Assembly (NCBI GenBank): GCA_902762785.1
Contig: CACWPL010000023.1
Location: 1 to 46,015 of the forward strand
Direction: 5' to 3'
DNA: 46,015 bases
DNA from: an uncultured Ruminococcus sp.
GTDB taxonomy: Bacteria > Bacillota > Clostridia > Oscillospirales > Ruminococcaceae
Both the position numbers and the translations under genes were made by a program. This document shows, in pieces, positions 24,217 to 32,329 of this stretch (positions are counted from its first letter, which is position 1; each line of letters opens with the position of its first letter). The notes under the pieces are model-generated. The model made no database searches and had not been told where the DNA came from. It saw nothing but the letters and a program-made list of their open reading frames with translations.

Positions 24217-25923
24217 TTATCCGGAATAGGCCATCTCGACCTTGAGTCGTACCGGCGCGATATCGAATCGTTTCGCCAGGTCAGCAGCATGATCGTTCAT
24301 GTAACGCACCCGGCCATCCTTCGTGTAAACACGATCCGTGATCTCATCGAGGATCTCCTCCTGCTGTGACTGTTCGATGCCGATCTGCATGAACTTTCCA
24401 GAGAAGCGAGAGATCGCGCTCAGCAGTGTCTGGCAGACACGCGCGCTCACGATATCGTTGCTGTCTCCGATCTCCTCTCGAAGATCGGTCAGAGTCGTCC
24501 AAAGGCTGTTGTACAACGCTTCATCGTCCGTCCCCTCCCGCTGCTTGCGGTCGATCTCGTCATAGAAGGCGCAGATGCTGCAATAGACCTCTGCACGGTC
24601 ATAGGCAGCAGGATCTCGCATCTGGAAGCCCGTATCCTCGAGCGCACGGGAGAACCATTCATAGGAAGCCGTGATCCGGCTCTTCTCAAGGGAGATATCA
24701 TCGATGTCCTCCTCAGAGGATGGGTAGTAATAGAGCCAATAGGCGCACCCGATCTCATTCATGATCTCGCCATAGTGAGGGCCGCTCCGCAGCATCTCAT
24801 CTTGGCTCTTGATCTCGTTGATGATGAAATCGTTCTCCTCCATGCTCAGCTTCTCATCGGAGCCGTTGCCGATGAAGCTGCGTATGACGTTGAAATAGAT
24901 GTCGTCCCTGTCGGTATGGTCGATTTTAAGGGCGGTCTGATAATCATTGGCGTCGATCGCTCTATCGTAATTATAGGTGCTGTCCTGCTTGCGGAGCGTA
25001 TCCGCCATATACGCAGAATAGCCAGAGCCTCCGAACGCCAGCACAGAGATCACGAAGGACACGATGATGATGCGCAGATAGGAATGGTTCTCGATCCTCG
25101 ACAGGTCGCGGTAGATCGCCTCCGGCGACCGATAACGCTTCGACGGATCATCCGAGACACACTTGAGGATGATGCGCTTGATGCTCGCATCGACATTCTT
25201 ATCGAACTTGAAGCGCTCCGCAGAGGTCAGCATCCGCATGTTCGAGGAGACACGCATGGGCTTTCGGCCCTGGATCATGTGGAAAAACGTGGCGCCGATA
25301 TTAAAGACGTCGGTCCGTTCATCGAGCATGATCTCGCGGTATTGCTCCGGCGCCGCATATTCCGGCGTATAGCCGGTCGCACCGGTGGCATTACGGACCG
25401 CTGTACCAAAGTCGATGAACTTCAGCTTGATCGCCCCGTTCTTCGACTTTTCGTCCATCAGTGTCGAGCTGCGGCCAAGGACCATGATATTATCTGGCTT
25501 CATATCACTGTGGACACGGCCAGTGCCGTGGAAGAACGTCATGAAGGAGCAGATCTGCTTGGCACATTCCAGAAAGAGTCCTCGCGGCATCGCGCCGTTT
25601 TTCAGGACCTCATCCATCGTAGCACCGTCCAGATAGTCCTCCACGATGTAGAACTTGTCACCGATCTCGAAGCGATGGATGATGTTCGGGAAGAACGCGT
25701 TCGACTTGTCCCTCTCATAGAGCTCACGAATCAACTGTGATTCGCTCTTTGCCATCTCATAGCTCTCCGTATCGGTCTTACTGATCTCCTTGATCGCTCT
25801 GACAGCGCGCTCCGCCTGAAGGTCATATGCCTTGTAAACGACCGATGTACCTCCGCGTCCGATGACCTTCTCGATCTCGTAACGCCCTGCGAGCACGTTA
25901 GCACTTTCGAAATTTCCCATCAT
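24217..25923 (-). CDS. Membrane Ser/Thr protein kinase with EssB-like layout
   Basis: A 568-residue protein. The N-terminal Hanks-type kinase domain (about residues 12-275) has an intact glycine loop (IGRGGTSVVYKA), the ATP lysine (AIKEI), the catalytic loop HSDMKPDNIM (Asp and Asn kept; Arg of HRD replaced by Ser), DFG and an APE equivalent (YAAPEQY). One membrane helix lies at about 282-303. A helical extracytoplasmic domain of about 265 residues follows. This order (kinase fold, one helix, external helices) is that of EssB/YukC, whose kinase domain is inactive; here the catalytic residues remain. No PASTA repeats are present. It overlaps the phosphatase gene by one base. Confidence 0.88.
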   Translation of the reverse strand: MMGNFESANVLAGRYEIEKVIGRGGTSVVYKAYDLQAERAVRAIKEISKTDTESYEMAKSESQLIRELYERDKSNAFFPNIIHRFEIGDKFYIVEDYLDGATMDEVLKNGAMPRGLFLECAKQICSFMTFFHGTGRVHSDMKPDNIMVLGRSSTLMDEKSKNGAIKLKFIDFGTAVRNATGATGYTPEYAAPEQYREIMLDERTDVFNIGATFFHMIQGRKPMRVSSNMRMLTSAERFKFDKNVDASIKRIILKCVSDDPSKRYRSPEAIYRDLSRIENHSYLRIIIVSFVISVLAFGGSGYSAYMADTLRKQDSTYNYDRAIDANDYQTALKIDHTDRDDIYFNVIRSFIGNGSDEKLSMEENDFIINEIKSQDEMLRSGPHYGEIMNEIGCAYWLYYYPSSEEDIDDISLEKSRITASYEWFSRALEDTGFQMRDPAAYDRAEVYCSICAFYDEIDRKQREGTDDEALYNSLWTTLTDLREEIGDSNDIVSARVCQTLLSAISRFSGKFMQIGIEQSQQEEILDEITDRVYTKDGRVRYMNDHAADLAKRFDIAPVRLKVEMAYSG

Positions 25924-26702
25924 CAGTTCCCTTTCACATATGCAAAAGCGACTGCCGTGATATTATCCGTCTCATCGCGCATGAGATCGAGCTCGAGCAG
26001 CGCCTGTAATCGCTGGTGAAGCATTTCCGCGTCGGTCACGTCCTGTGGGCGAAGATGTGCCTGCAGCTCCTCCGGATCGACCATTTTACGAAAGCCGTCC
26101 GTACAGAGAAGGTAGGTACACTGTTCCTCAGGACGCTGGAAAAGGTAGTCATACACGCGCCCGTTCTCGCCAGCGCCGATGCAATTCGTGATCTGGTTCT
26201 GTCTTTCGTCCGTCCGCGCCTGCTCCTCCGTGATGAGCCCGCGGCGCACCTCCTCAGCCACGACCGAATGGTCTTGTGTCACGACCTCGATCGAGTCCTC
26301 CCGGATCCGATAGAGGCGCGTATCTCCCACATGTGCGATCAGCAGGAGATCCTTCTGGGGATCCGCCAGGACTGCCGTGCAGGTAGTGCCCATGCTCGCA
26401 CCATCGCGGCAGCATTGATTGATCGCGTCGTTCAGGCCCTGTAGACGGTCATCCAGGCTTTGCCGGATCGTGAGCACATTGTCTTCTGCTTTCAGATGTG
26501 CCGCATACTGCGTCTCGAACCATCGCGAGAGGCCCTCGACTACGCTGCTGCTGGCGATCTCTCCATGGGAGAGACCTCCGATGCCGTCGCAGACGGCCGC
26601 CATCAAGACATCCGCATTTTGATAGCGCGCTGTCTTGATCATCAGTGCATCCTGATCGACTTGCTTTTTTCCTTTATCAGTGATATATGAATAATAAAAC
26701 AT
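25923..26702 (-). CDS. PP2C-family protein phosphatase
   Basis: A 259-residue protein with the metal-binding motifs of PPM/PP2C enzymes: QVDQDAL near the start, CDGIGGLSHGE (about residues 38-48), GTTCTAV, HVGDTRLY, a DHSVV segment, a CTDG motif and the C-terminal DETDNITAV. It probably removes phosphates placed by the adjacent kinase, as in other kinase/PP2C gene pairs. I start it at the ATG at 26702 with GGAG six bases before. A TTG further upstream (26765) would overlap the FHA gene and has no ribosome binding site. The stop and kinase start overlap (TGATG). Confidence 0.93.
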   Translation of the reverse strand: MFYYSYITDKGKKQVDQDALMIKTARYQNADVLMAAVCDGIGGLSHGEIASSSVVEGLSRWFETQYAAHLKAEDNVLTIRQSLDDRLQGLNDAINQCCRDGASMGTTCTAVLADPQKDLLLIAHVGDTRLYRIREDSIEVVTQDHSVVAEEVRRGLITEEQARTDERQNQITNCIGAGENGRVYDYLFQRPEEQCTYLLCTDGFRKMVDPEELQAHLRPQDVTDAEMLHQRLQALLELDLMRDETDNITAVAFAYVKGN

Positions 26703-26761
26703 AACGATCTCCGATCGGATGCGCCCACCTGACTGTGACGCGCATCTAGATTCATTACCTG

Positions 26762-28237
26762 TCAATTCTCGACAAAGAACCGTAGCGGCTCACCATTGAT
26801 ATGAAGATCACACCCAGAAAAGATCTCAAAGGACATGCCCTGTCCCACCGTCATCCCCTGGAGATAGACCGATGCAGAACGGTTCTCGATGTAGAGCGTG
26901 GTTTTTCCCGGCGTCTCCTTGCTGTAGATCGTAACGCCCGGGATCGATACATCTGTAAAAGGGTAGCGATAGATCGGGATCATCGTCTGATCGGACATGC
27001 GCTGGAGATACGCGATGGGCCGCTCAGTCTTCCGCTGCTTCGATACCAGCATCGTAGCGCCCGTCGTCTCGCTCTGCATCATTGGAACGTTCGGCTCCGG
27101 CTCAGGCTCGGGGCAGTGGAACACATAACGATACTCATCGAATATGACCTTGTCACCGTTGTTGAGCTTGACTCCCTTGGCCACCCGGTCATCGTTATTG
27201 ACATAGGTACCATTGGAGGAGTGATCGTACAGATAGTAGCTGTCGTTCTTGATGATGATGTCGGCATGTGCCGCCGACACCGTATCCATCGGGATCACCA
27301 GATCATTGTTAGGTGCGCGGCCGATGTGGAACGGAGAACGAAGGATCGGATGGACCCCGCCCTGCGAATCGGAGAGATAGACCATCGGGGGCGTCTCCCG
27401 CTGCGGAGCGGATGGCGCCGAACGCTTCTTGAGGACCGTGCCTCCCCGCTCGTTCTCGATCACGCTGGAGCTGGGCGTTCGGGTCTCGTAATGCGGCGTC
27501 CCCCAGTCTGCTGCGCGGGTCGGCTGCTCCGGCTCGAGCTGGTCGCCGATCGGGTATTCCTGCTTCCTTACAGGTCCCTGATCTGTCGATCGGAAACGGC
27601 CGATGGTGCCGCCTCTCGTATCGGTGATGGTCGTGATGTCGTTCTCAAACAGGAAATGCTGGAGCGAATCCGAAGAGAACGGGATCTTCCGGGTCTTTCG
27701 ATCCTGCATGCTCTTGAGCTGCTGGAGATACTGATCGTATCGGTTCATATAATTGGGATCTGTGATGACGATATTCTCGACATATTTTTGCATCTTGATC
27801 AGACACTCCGGGATACTGTCGCAGATGTAATGCTGGTTCATCAAAGGAAGATAGGCCATCAGCAGCCGCCCGGTCGTGTTGTGGATATACATGTACCGCG
27901 GAGAGCACACGAGGTCATCCAAAGAAAGGCACTGTGTATCGCAAAAAGAGAGGATCTCCTGCAACTGCGTGATGATCTCAAAATAGCGCCTCTGTTCGAT
28001 CCTAGCCTTGAGGTATTCCGAAACGGAGGTCATACCGCTGATGTCAAAGCTGATCTTATTGATGGTCATGGTCTTCGTACACTCAAACGGGAGAAAATAC
28101 TCTCTTGCCGCCGTGCTCTGGAACAGATCCATCTGTGCGTAATTGATCTTTTCGCGTTTTGCGACGGAATACACAAGATAGGTCTTGTTGCCAACGAAGT
28201 TGACCTTGATCGAAAAGATATTCTTGATTTCGTTCAC
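26762..28237 (-). CDS. FHA-domain protein with DUF6382-like N-terminus, first gene of the T7SS operon
   Basis: A 491-residue soluble protein. The N-terminal part (about 1-180) resembles DUF6382 proteins that accompany FHA domains in Clostridia. A Pro/Arg-rich linker (about 200-295) follows. A full FHA domain (about 300-385) has IGRAPNND, SAAH (SxxH) and NGTYVN. A second, degenerate FHA-like fold occupies about 415-491. Each FHA region is preceded by a GGTVLKKR- or GATMLVSK-type sequence that resembles the TVLTSRK repeat of the protein encoded at 23499. I pick the GTG at 28237, eight bases after AAAGGAG. It is the first gene downstream of the left recombination site and has no promoter of its own that I can see. 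Confidence 0.85.
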   Translation of the reverse strand: MNEIKNIFSIKVNFVGNKTYLVYSVAKREKINYAQMDLFQSTAAREYFLPFECTKTMTINKISFDISGMTSVSEYLKARIEQRRYFEIITQLQEILSFCDTQCLSLDDLVCSPRYMYIHNTTGRLLMAYLPLMNQHYICDSIPECLIKMQKYVENIVITDPNYMNRYDQYLQQLKSMQDRKTRKIPFSSDSLQHFLFENDITTITDTRGGTIGRFRSTDQGPVRKQEYPIGDQLEPEQPTRAADWGTPHYETRTPSSSVIENERGGTVLKKRSAPSAPQRETPPMVYLSDSQGGVHPILRSPFHIGRAPNNDLVIPMDTVSAAHADIIIKNDSYYLYDHSSNGTYVNNDDRVAKGVKLNNGDKVIFDEYRYVFHCPEPEPEPNVPMMQSETTGATMLVSKQRKTERPIAYLQRMSDQTMIPIYRYPFTDVSIPGVTIYSKETPGKTTLYIENRSASVYLQGMTVGQGMSFEIFSGCDLHINGEPLRFFVEN

Positions 28238-28288
28238 CGATGACACTCCTTTTTCATAACACCCGCATCTCGACCCGCTTCGATCGGT

Positions 28289-28315
28289 CTTCGCAAAAGC
28301 CTGTATTTTGCGAAG
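28289..28315. repeat. Left recombinase site (inverted repeat IRL)
   Basis: A 27-bp site: arm CTTCGCAAAA (28289-28298), spacer GCCTGTA (28299-28305), arm TTTTGCGAAG (28306-28315). The arms are perfect inverted copies. Bases 28292-28316 are an exact reverse complement of 29582-29606. The asymmetric spacer gives the site a direction, and it opposes the right site. Confidence 0.92.
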
Positions 28316-28354
28316 GTGCTGTGCGATATGTAGTTTTCAAGCTGCAGCGTGCTC

Positions 28355-29428
28355 TCAAAACGTCATCTGCACACGCTTCATATACTCCCGTTTTTGGTCG
28401 AAGGAGCTGTGGACATATCGATTCAGCGTGATCTCTACGGAGCTATGCCCCAGAAGCTCGCTCAAAGCCTTCACATCAAAGCCCAGCTTGATGCAATTTG
28501 TAGCGAAGATGTGGCGGAGGGCGTGGAAATGGACAGACGGGAGCCTTGCATTTTTCAAGATCGTCTGGAACCGATACTGCATCGCACGCGGCTCGATCGG
28601 CCGCTCCGTACCGGTCAAGACGTATTCCTCTGATCCGCCCTGAAATCGCTGCAAAAAGCCTATCATACAGTCTGGGATAGGGATCTGTCTGCGGGAGGAG
28701 ATGCTCTTCGGGTCTGTGATGACGACCTTCGTCCGCCCGGAGGCACTGGGACACTGGATCCTCTGGATGGTCTTCGTGACGGTCAATATCCGTTTTTCAA
28801 GGTCGATATCCCGCCATTGGAGCGCACATAGCTCTCCGATGCGGATCCCTGTGGTCATCGAGAGCGCCGTCCCCAACGTGCTTCGATTCTGGTTACCCCC
28901 GATATACTGCTGCAGGGACTTCTGCTCGACCTCATCGAGGAGTTGGATCGCCGGCGGCCTCTTTTTCGGCAGCACGATACCGGCAACGGGGTCATAGATC
29001 TGGTAAGTCCTGACAGCATATTTGAACACGGACTTGATCAAGATCACGATATCAGCGATATATCGCGGAGAGAATCCTTCCTTCTGCTTGGATGCGATAA
29101 AGTCGTAGATATGCTCCGCTGTCACATTGCTGACGACCTTATCGCCAAGTGCCGGCAGGATGTGCTTCTCTGCCTTCATCGTGTAGTTGGCCGCTGTGGA
29201 CTCCTTCACACGATGCAGGATACTGTGAAGCCACTCAGAGTACAGCTCCGCGAATGTCAAAGCGCAGTGACCCTGCAGCCGCGCCTGCTGATGGATGGCG
29301 CGCACGCGCTCGATGCATTGTTCCTTGGTACGCGCGAGCACATATTTGAACATCCTTCTTCCGTCGGCCCTCTTGCCATTCGGTACGCGCGCCTCATAGC
29401 GACCATCTTTACGCAAGTAGATATTCAT
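28355..29428 (-). CDS. Tyrosine recombinase (site-specific integrase/invertase)
   Basis: A 357-residue recombinase. The N-terminal arm-binding region (about 1-45) has the three-strand pattern with YEARVPNGKR. The SAM-like core-binding domain covers about 55-150. The catalytic domain (about 165-350) retains Arg (GIRIGELCALQW), Lys (near TDPKSISSRR), HALRH, GHSS and the nucleophile Tyr (NRYVHSS). It is full length with an AAAGGAGG ribosome binding site. It is flanked by inverted repeats and no other phage or ICE genes are present, so it probably acts on the two local sites. A weak minus-strand promoter sharing the palindrome at 29502-29520 may drive it, with read-through possible into the FHA gene. 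Confidence 0.95.
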   Translation of the reverse strand: MNIYLRKDGRYEARVPNGKRADGRRMFKYVLARTKEQCIERVRAIHQQARLQGHCALTFAELYSEWLHSILHRVKESTAANYTMKAEKHILPALGDKVVSNVTAEHIYDFIASKQKEGFSPRYIADIVILIKSVFKYAVRTYQIYDPVAGIVLPKKRPPAIQLLDEVEQKSLQQYIGGNQNRSTLGTALSMTTGIRIGELCALQWRDIDLEKRILTVTKTIQRIQCPSASGRTKVVITDPKSISSRRQIPIPDCMIGFLQRFQGGSEEYVLTGTERPIEPRAMQYRFQTILKNARLPSVHFHALRHIFATNCIKLGFDVKALSELLGHSSVEITLNRYVHSSFDQKREYMKRVQMTF

Positions 29429-29501
29429 GCCTTAATATCCTCCTTTTATTGTACACGTTGTATAGATCATGGGAACGAATATACATTTATTTTTAAAAAT
29501 C

Positions 29502-29520
29502 TTGTCAAAGTGCTTGACAA
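29502..29520. promoter_or_regulatory. Palindrome overlapping divergent -35 elements
   Basis: TTGTCAA (29502-29508) and TTGACAA (29514-29520) form an inverted repeat around a 5-base centre. The right half supplies the -35 of the outward promoter; the left half supplies a TTGACA on the minus strand for the recombinase direction. It could be an operator for both. Confidence 0.5.
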
Positions 29521-29543
29521 TTATGGGAAAATTGTGGTATACT
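29514..29543 (+). promoter_or_regulatory. Outward-facing promoter at the right end of the cassette
   Basis: TTGACA (29514-29519), 18-base spacer, TATACT (29538-29543) with TGG making an extended -10. It fires rightward across the right recombination site into a gene-free region. After inversion it would fire into the FHA gene with a predicted leader of about 110 nt. Confidence 0.75.
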
Positions 29544-29582
29544 AAATAGGAAAGAATCTACATGATCTTGTTAAGGACTACC

Positions 29583-29609
29583 CTTCGCAAAATACAGGCT
29601 TTTGCGTGG
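29583..29609. repeat. Right recombinase site (inverted repeat IRR)
   Basis: Arm CTTCGCAAAA (29583-29592), spacer TACAGGC (29593-29599), arm TTTTGCGTGG (29600-29609). The spacer is the reverse complement of the left one. The outer three bases of the distal arm diverge from the left site. Confidence 0.9.
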
Positions 29610-30268
29610 TCTTTGCCCCCCCTGTGACGCACTGCTCGATGAGCAGCGCGTCGCTCCTTTCGTTCGGTCAGCGACTGTCGCCATGCTGCCATGCAGCGTC
29701 CCCAAACGGAAAATTGCCGTCAGGAACGAGACCGACGGTGCGATCACGCGCACGGCAGTGACGATAGAGCGCGCGCATCCTCCCTACAGGATGTCATTCG
29801 ATCACCCCATAAGCGACCCTCAAGAACGTGCAGCGTTCAAGAGGGCTGAGCATTCTTTTTTGCCATTGGATGCGGTCCTAGTGGATCGCCTTTTATCTAT
29901 CCTGACGACAGAGGGCATGGCGGGTCACGGTATGCTCTCTATTTTTGTGATCGACAGATCAGCGATCTGTACGGATCTGCCAAATGCTCGCCTACGGTAT
30001 CAGGCCACTTGACCGAGAATGTGTCTTTCTGATACACCACTATCCCTGATCATTTGACCGATCTGCACAGATCGGTGATACCTTGATCGTGCATCCCTAC
30101 AAAGATGGCAACATCCTGTGACACGCCCCCGCGCTCTGGCGACTAGATGGATAGAAGGCGATCCACTCGGCACGGATCAGAGCAAAGGGGGCGCTCAACA
30201 TGTGGTGACGCTGCACGAACGAACGAAGATGGAGACCATCACACATTTTACGGATGGAGGCGAGAGAT
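29610..30268. other. Gene-free, hairpin-rich spacer
   Basis: About 660 bp without a convincing gene. It contains several dyads: CTGCTC-GAT-GAGCAG near 29631, CATCCT/AGGATG (29776-29793), ACAGATC-AGC-GATCTGT near 29955, GTATCAG/CTGATAC (29997-30003 with 30029-30035), and a perfect 20-bp palindrome with halves ACCGATCTGC and ACAGATCGGT minus overlap (30057-30076). It receives transcription from the outward promoter in the present orientation. It could encode a structured RNA or be a degenerate intergenic repeat; I cannot tell. Confidence 0.5.
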
Positions 30269-31501
30269 ATGAAAAAACTGATCGCATTGCTATTTGGGAT
30301 GACGCTCCTGCTCGAGGGAGCGGCGATGCCGGCAGCCGCGGCTGGATCCGTACTGCCGGAGACGAGGTCCGCAGACTGGTACGAGATCCACACGTTCGAG
30401 AACGTGCGGACACAGGAGACCTGGGACACGATCCTCGAGAGGATGGAGGGTCAGTGGACCTGCATCGACGGCGTGTACTATTCCGAGCCGGATACGCCGT
30501 GGAACAGCTTCGAGCCGTACACCCCGAATCCCGGCACCTATGACCGCAGCGAGGCGCTGCTCGCACTGCTCAGCCACGACCCTGACGCGCAGTTCGCTGT
30601 CACCTGGACATCGTGGATCGATGGTGCGGACGCGGCACAGCTCCGCGACGAAGAGCGCGGCTGGCTCGAAACGGCCGGCATCGAGAGCGTCGTCCTCGAG
30701 GTGGGCACCACCGCACAGACGAGCTATGCCGTGCTGGACGGTGCGACGCTCCTGGAGTTCCCCGCCTACGAGAAGGCAGGCTACCAGATTTCGCTGGCGA
30801 CGGAGGCAGATGCGGCATATGATGTCAAGGACTGGGAACACTATGCCGCGATGAACGACTATGCCGTCTATCATGAATACTGTCAGTGGAAGGGGATCGA
30901 GCCGGCGGAGACGCTCCCCGCTCGCAGGGATCTCCCCGACAGCGACCGTTTCTATTATGAGGGCTATGCATTGTTCGACGAGATGCATGCGGTGCCTGAT
31001 GAGGCGCACCCGTTCACCGAAGCAGACGAGACAGCGCATCTGGCAGATGCATCCTACTATGGTTTCCCCGGAAACTGGATCGCAGAGGCAGGGCTGGAGG
31101 ATGACCCTCTCCACGTCAGCACACATGACGGCAGTGTTTGCTTCACGTTCAATGGTGATGCAGAGGAGACATCCGGCATCCGCTCGAACTTCGTCAATTG
31201 CTATCGCATCCAGTTGACACTTCTTAACTCCGCGTTCGCAAAGGAGCATCCGATCGGGTCGTTCGCATCTCCGCGCCCGGAGGAAGGCACTGTGCAGCGG
31301 CTCGGCGACATCAACGCGAGCGGTGACGTCGAGATCCTCGATGTGATCCTCGTGAACAAGGCGATGCTCGGCAGCGTGACGCTGACGGAGGCGCAGAAGT
31401 ATGCCGCCGACGTCGACCAGAACGGCGCGATCGACACGACCGACTCGCTCATGATCCTCAAGGAGATCGTCAAGCTCACGCAGGAGTTCGAGGCTCCGTG
31501 A
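30269..31501 (+). CDS. Secreted dockerin-containing protein of unknown function
   Basis: A 410-residue protein. The signal peptide spans about residues 1-24 (hydrophobic core LIALLFGMTLLL). A region of about 310 residues with no family I recognise follows; it is rich in Trp, Tyr and acidic residues. The C-terminus (about 345-405) is a type I dockerin with two calcium-loop segments, DINASGDVEILD and DVDQNGAIDTTD, each followed by a helix. Such a module would attach the protein to a cohesin scaffold outside the cell. The start at 30269 follows GGAGG; an ATG 15 bases upstream has a poorer context. It is followed 33 bp later by a small secreted protein in the same operon. Confidence 0.85.
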   Translation: MKKLIALLFGMTLLLEGAAMPAAAAGSVLPETRSADWYEIHTFENVRTQETWDTILERMEGQWTCIDGVYYSEPDTPWNSFEPYTPNPGTYDRSEALLALLSHDPDAQFAVTWTSWIDGADAAQLRDEERGWLETAGIESVVLEVGTTAQTSYAVLDGATLLEFPAYEKAGYQISLATEADAAYDVKDWEHYAAMNDYAVYHEYCQWKGIEPAETLPARRDLPDSDRFYYEGYALFDEMHAVPDEAHPFTEADETAHLADASYYGFPGNWIAEAGLEDDPLHVSTHDGSVCFTFNGDAEETSGIRSNFVNCYRIQLTLLNSAFAKEHPIGSFASPRPEEGTVQRLGDINASGDVEILDVILVNKAMLGSVTLTEAQKYAADVDQNGAIDTTDSLMILKEIVKLTQEFEAP

Positions 31502-31534
31502 TCGATCAGACCACTACCACAAAGGAGGACACCT

Positions 31535-32227
31535 ATGAAAAAGCTGCTTGCCTCCCTGCTCTGTCTGCTCATGCTGTCTGCCGGCGCGCCGCGCGACATC
31601 GACTATGACGCCATCAAGGGAGAGACAGATCATCAGGGCGCCCCGCTCGCTCCGATCGTCAATGCCGAAAGTGACGCGTACCCCGAGCTGTACCGCACGA
31701 AGGGAAAGCTCTGCCAAGGCGTCTTCTACTGGTCTGCGCGGCAGGATGTGGAGGACGGCCTGATCGCCGATGTCCAGATGCCGGAGATCAAGAACGGGCG
31801 CTACCGTTTTACCGATGGTGACGGGTATCTCGAGATCACTGAGCATCGTTATCTGCAAATGGTCGGCATGGAGGCGGACGCGATCGACGCGCTGACAAAG
31901 ATGTATGCGAAGGCGGCCTACAGTGTCGCGTTGCAGCAGCTCGAGGCAGAGACGGGGACGGCACCCTCCCCTGCACAGGATCAGCAGATCAGGGAGACAT
32001 GCTACAGCACGCAGGAGATCCAAACGGATCTGATCGAACAGAGAGCTGCCTTTTATATCAACGTGCTCCCGACCGTAGCGGATACCGGTACCGACATCGA
32101 GCTGACCTACCGCCTGGAGGACTACGGTCTCTGGTTCCCGCTGCTGTACCATCATCAGGAGGATGGGTGCAGGCTCGTCTTCCAGGAGCTGGGATGGGAG
32201 TTCATCTATGAAGGGGACTCGCCGTGA
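31535..32227 (+). CDS. Small secreted protein of unknown function
   Basis: A 230-residue protein with a short signal peptide (MKKLLASLLCLLMLSAGA, about 1-18). The rest is a soluble, acidic domain; I do not recognise the family. Cysteines lie near residues 60 and 163. The start has a strong AAAGGAGG. It follows the dockerin protein and ends at a strong terminator, so the two are probably co-expressed and exported together. Confidence 0.7.
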   Translation: MKKLLASLLCLLMLSAGAPRDIDYDAIKGETDHQGAPLAPIVNAESDAYPELYRTKGKLCQGVFYWSARQDVEDGLIADVQMPEIKNGRYRFTDGDGYLEITEHRYLQMVGMEADAIDALTKMYAKAAYSVALQQLEAETGTAPSPAQDQQIRETCYSTQEIQTDLIEQRAAFYINVLPTVADTGTDIELTYRLEDYGLWFPLLYHHQEDGCRLVFQELGWEFIYEGDSP

Positions 32228-32286
32228 CCGCTCCTAGCGATGGCACGCTGTACATGAGCATATCTGTTACCATGACCTAACACATC

Positions 32287-32329
32287 GCCCGGAGAAGGGG
32301 GCCTCCCCTCTCCGGGCATCGTTTTTTTC
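32287..32329 (+). terminator. Terminator after the dockerin/secreted protein operon
   Basis: An 8-bp GC-rich outer stem (32287-32294 with 32310-32317), with further pairing inside, is followed by ATCGTTTTTTT. Confidence 0.88.

Larger units (their letters stand above)
28292..29606. mobile_element. Putative invertible DNA cassette carrying its own recombinase
   Basis: A segment of about 1.3 kb bounded by 25-bp perfect inverted repeats that look like tyrosine recombinase sites. It contains the recombinase gene (28355-29428) and an outward promoter at the right end. Because the sites are in inverse orientation, recombination would flip the segment rather than excise it. In the present orientation the outward promoter faces away from the T7SS genes. 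Inversion is inferred from architecture and not observed. Confidence 0.8.

Noticed and set aside
28292-29606. Integrated phage or conjugative element with att sites
   Set aside because: The repeats are inverted, not direct, and no phage, relaxase or conjugation genes lie between them.
29602-30012. 136-aa reading frame right of the cassette
   Set aside because: Starts at TTG inside the inverted repeat, has no ribosome binding site and crosses several hairpins; no recognisable protein.
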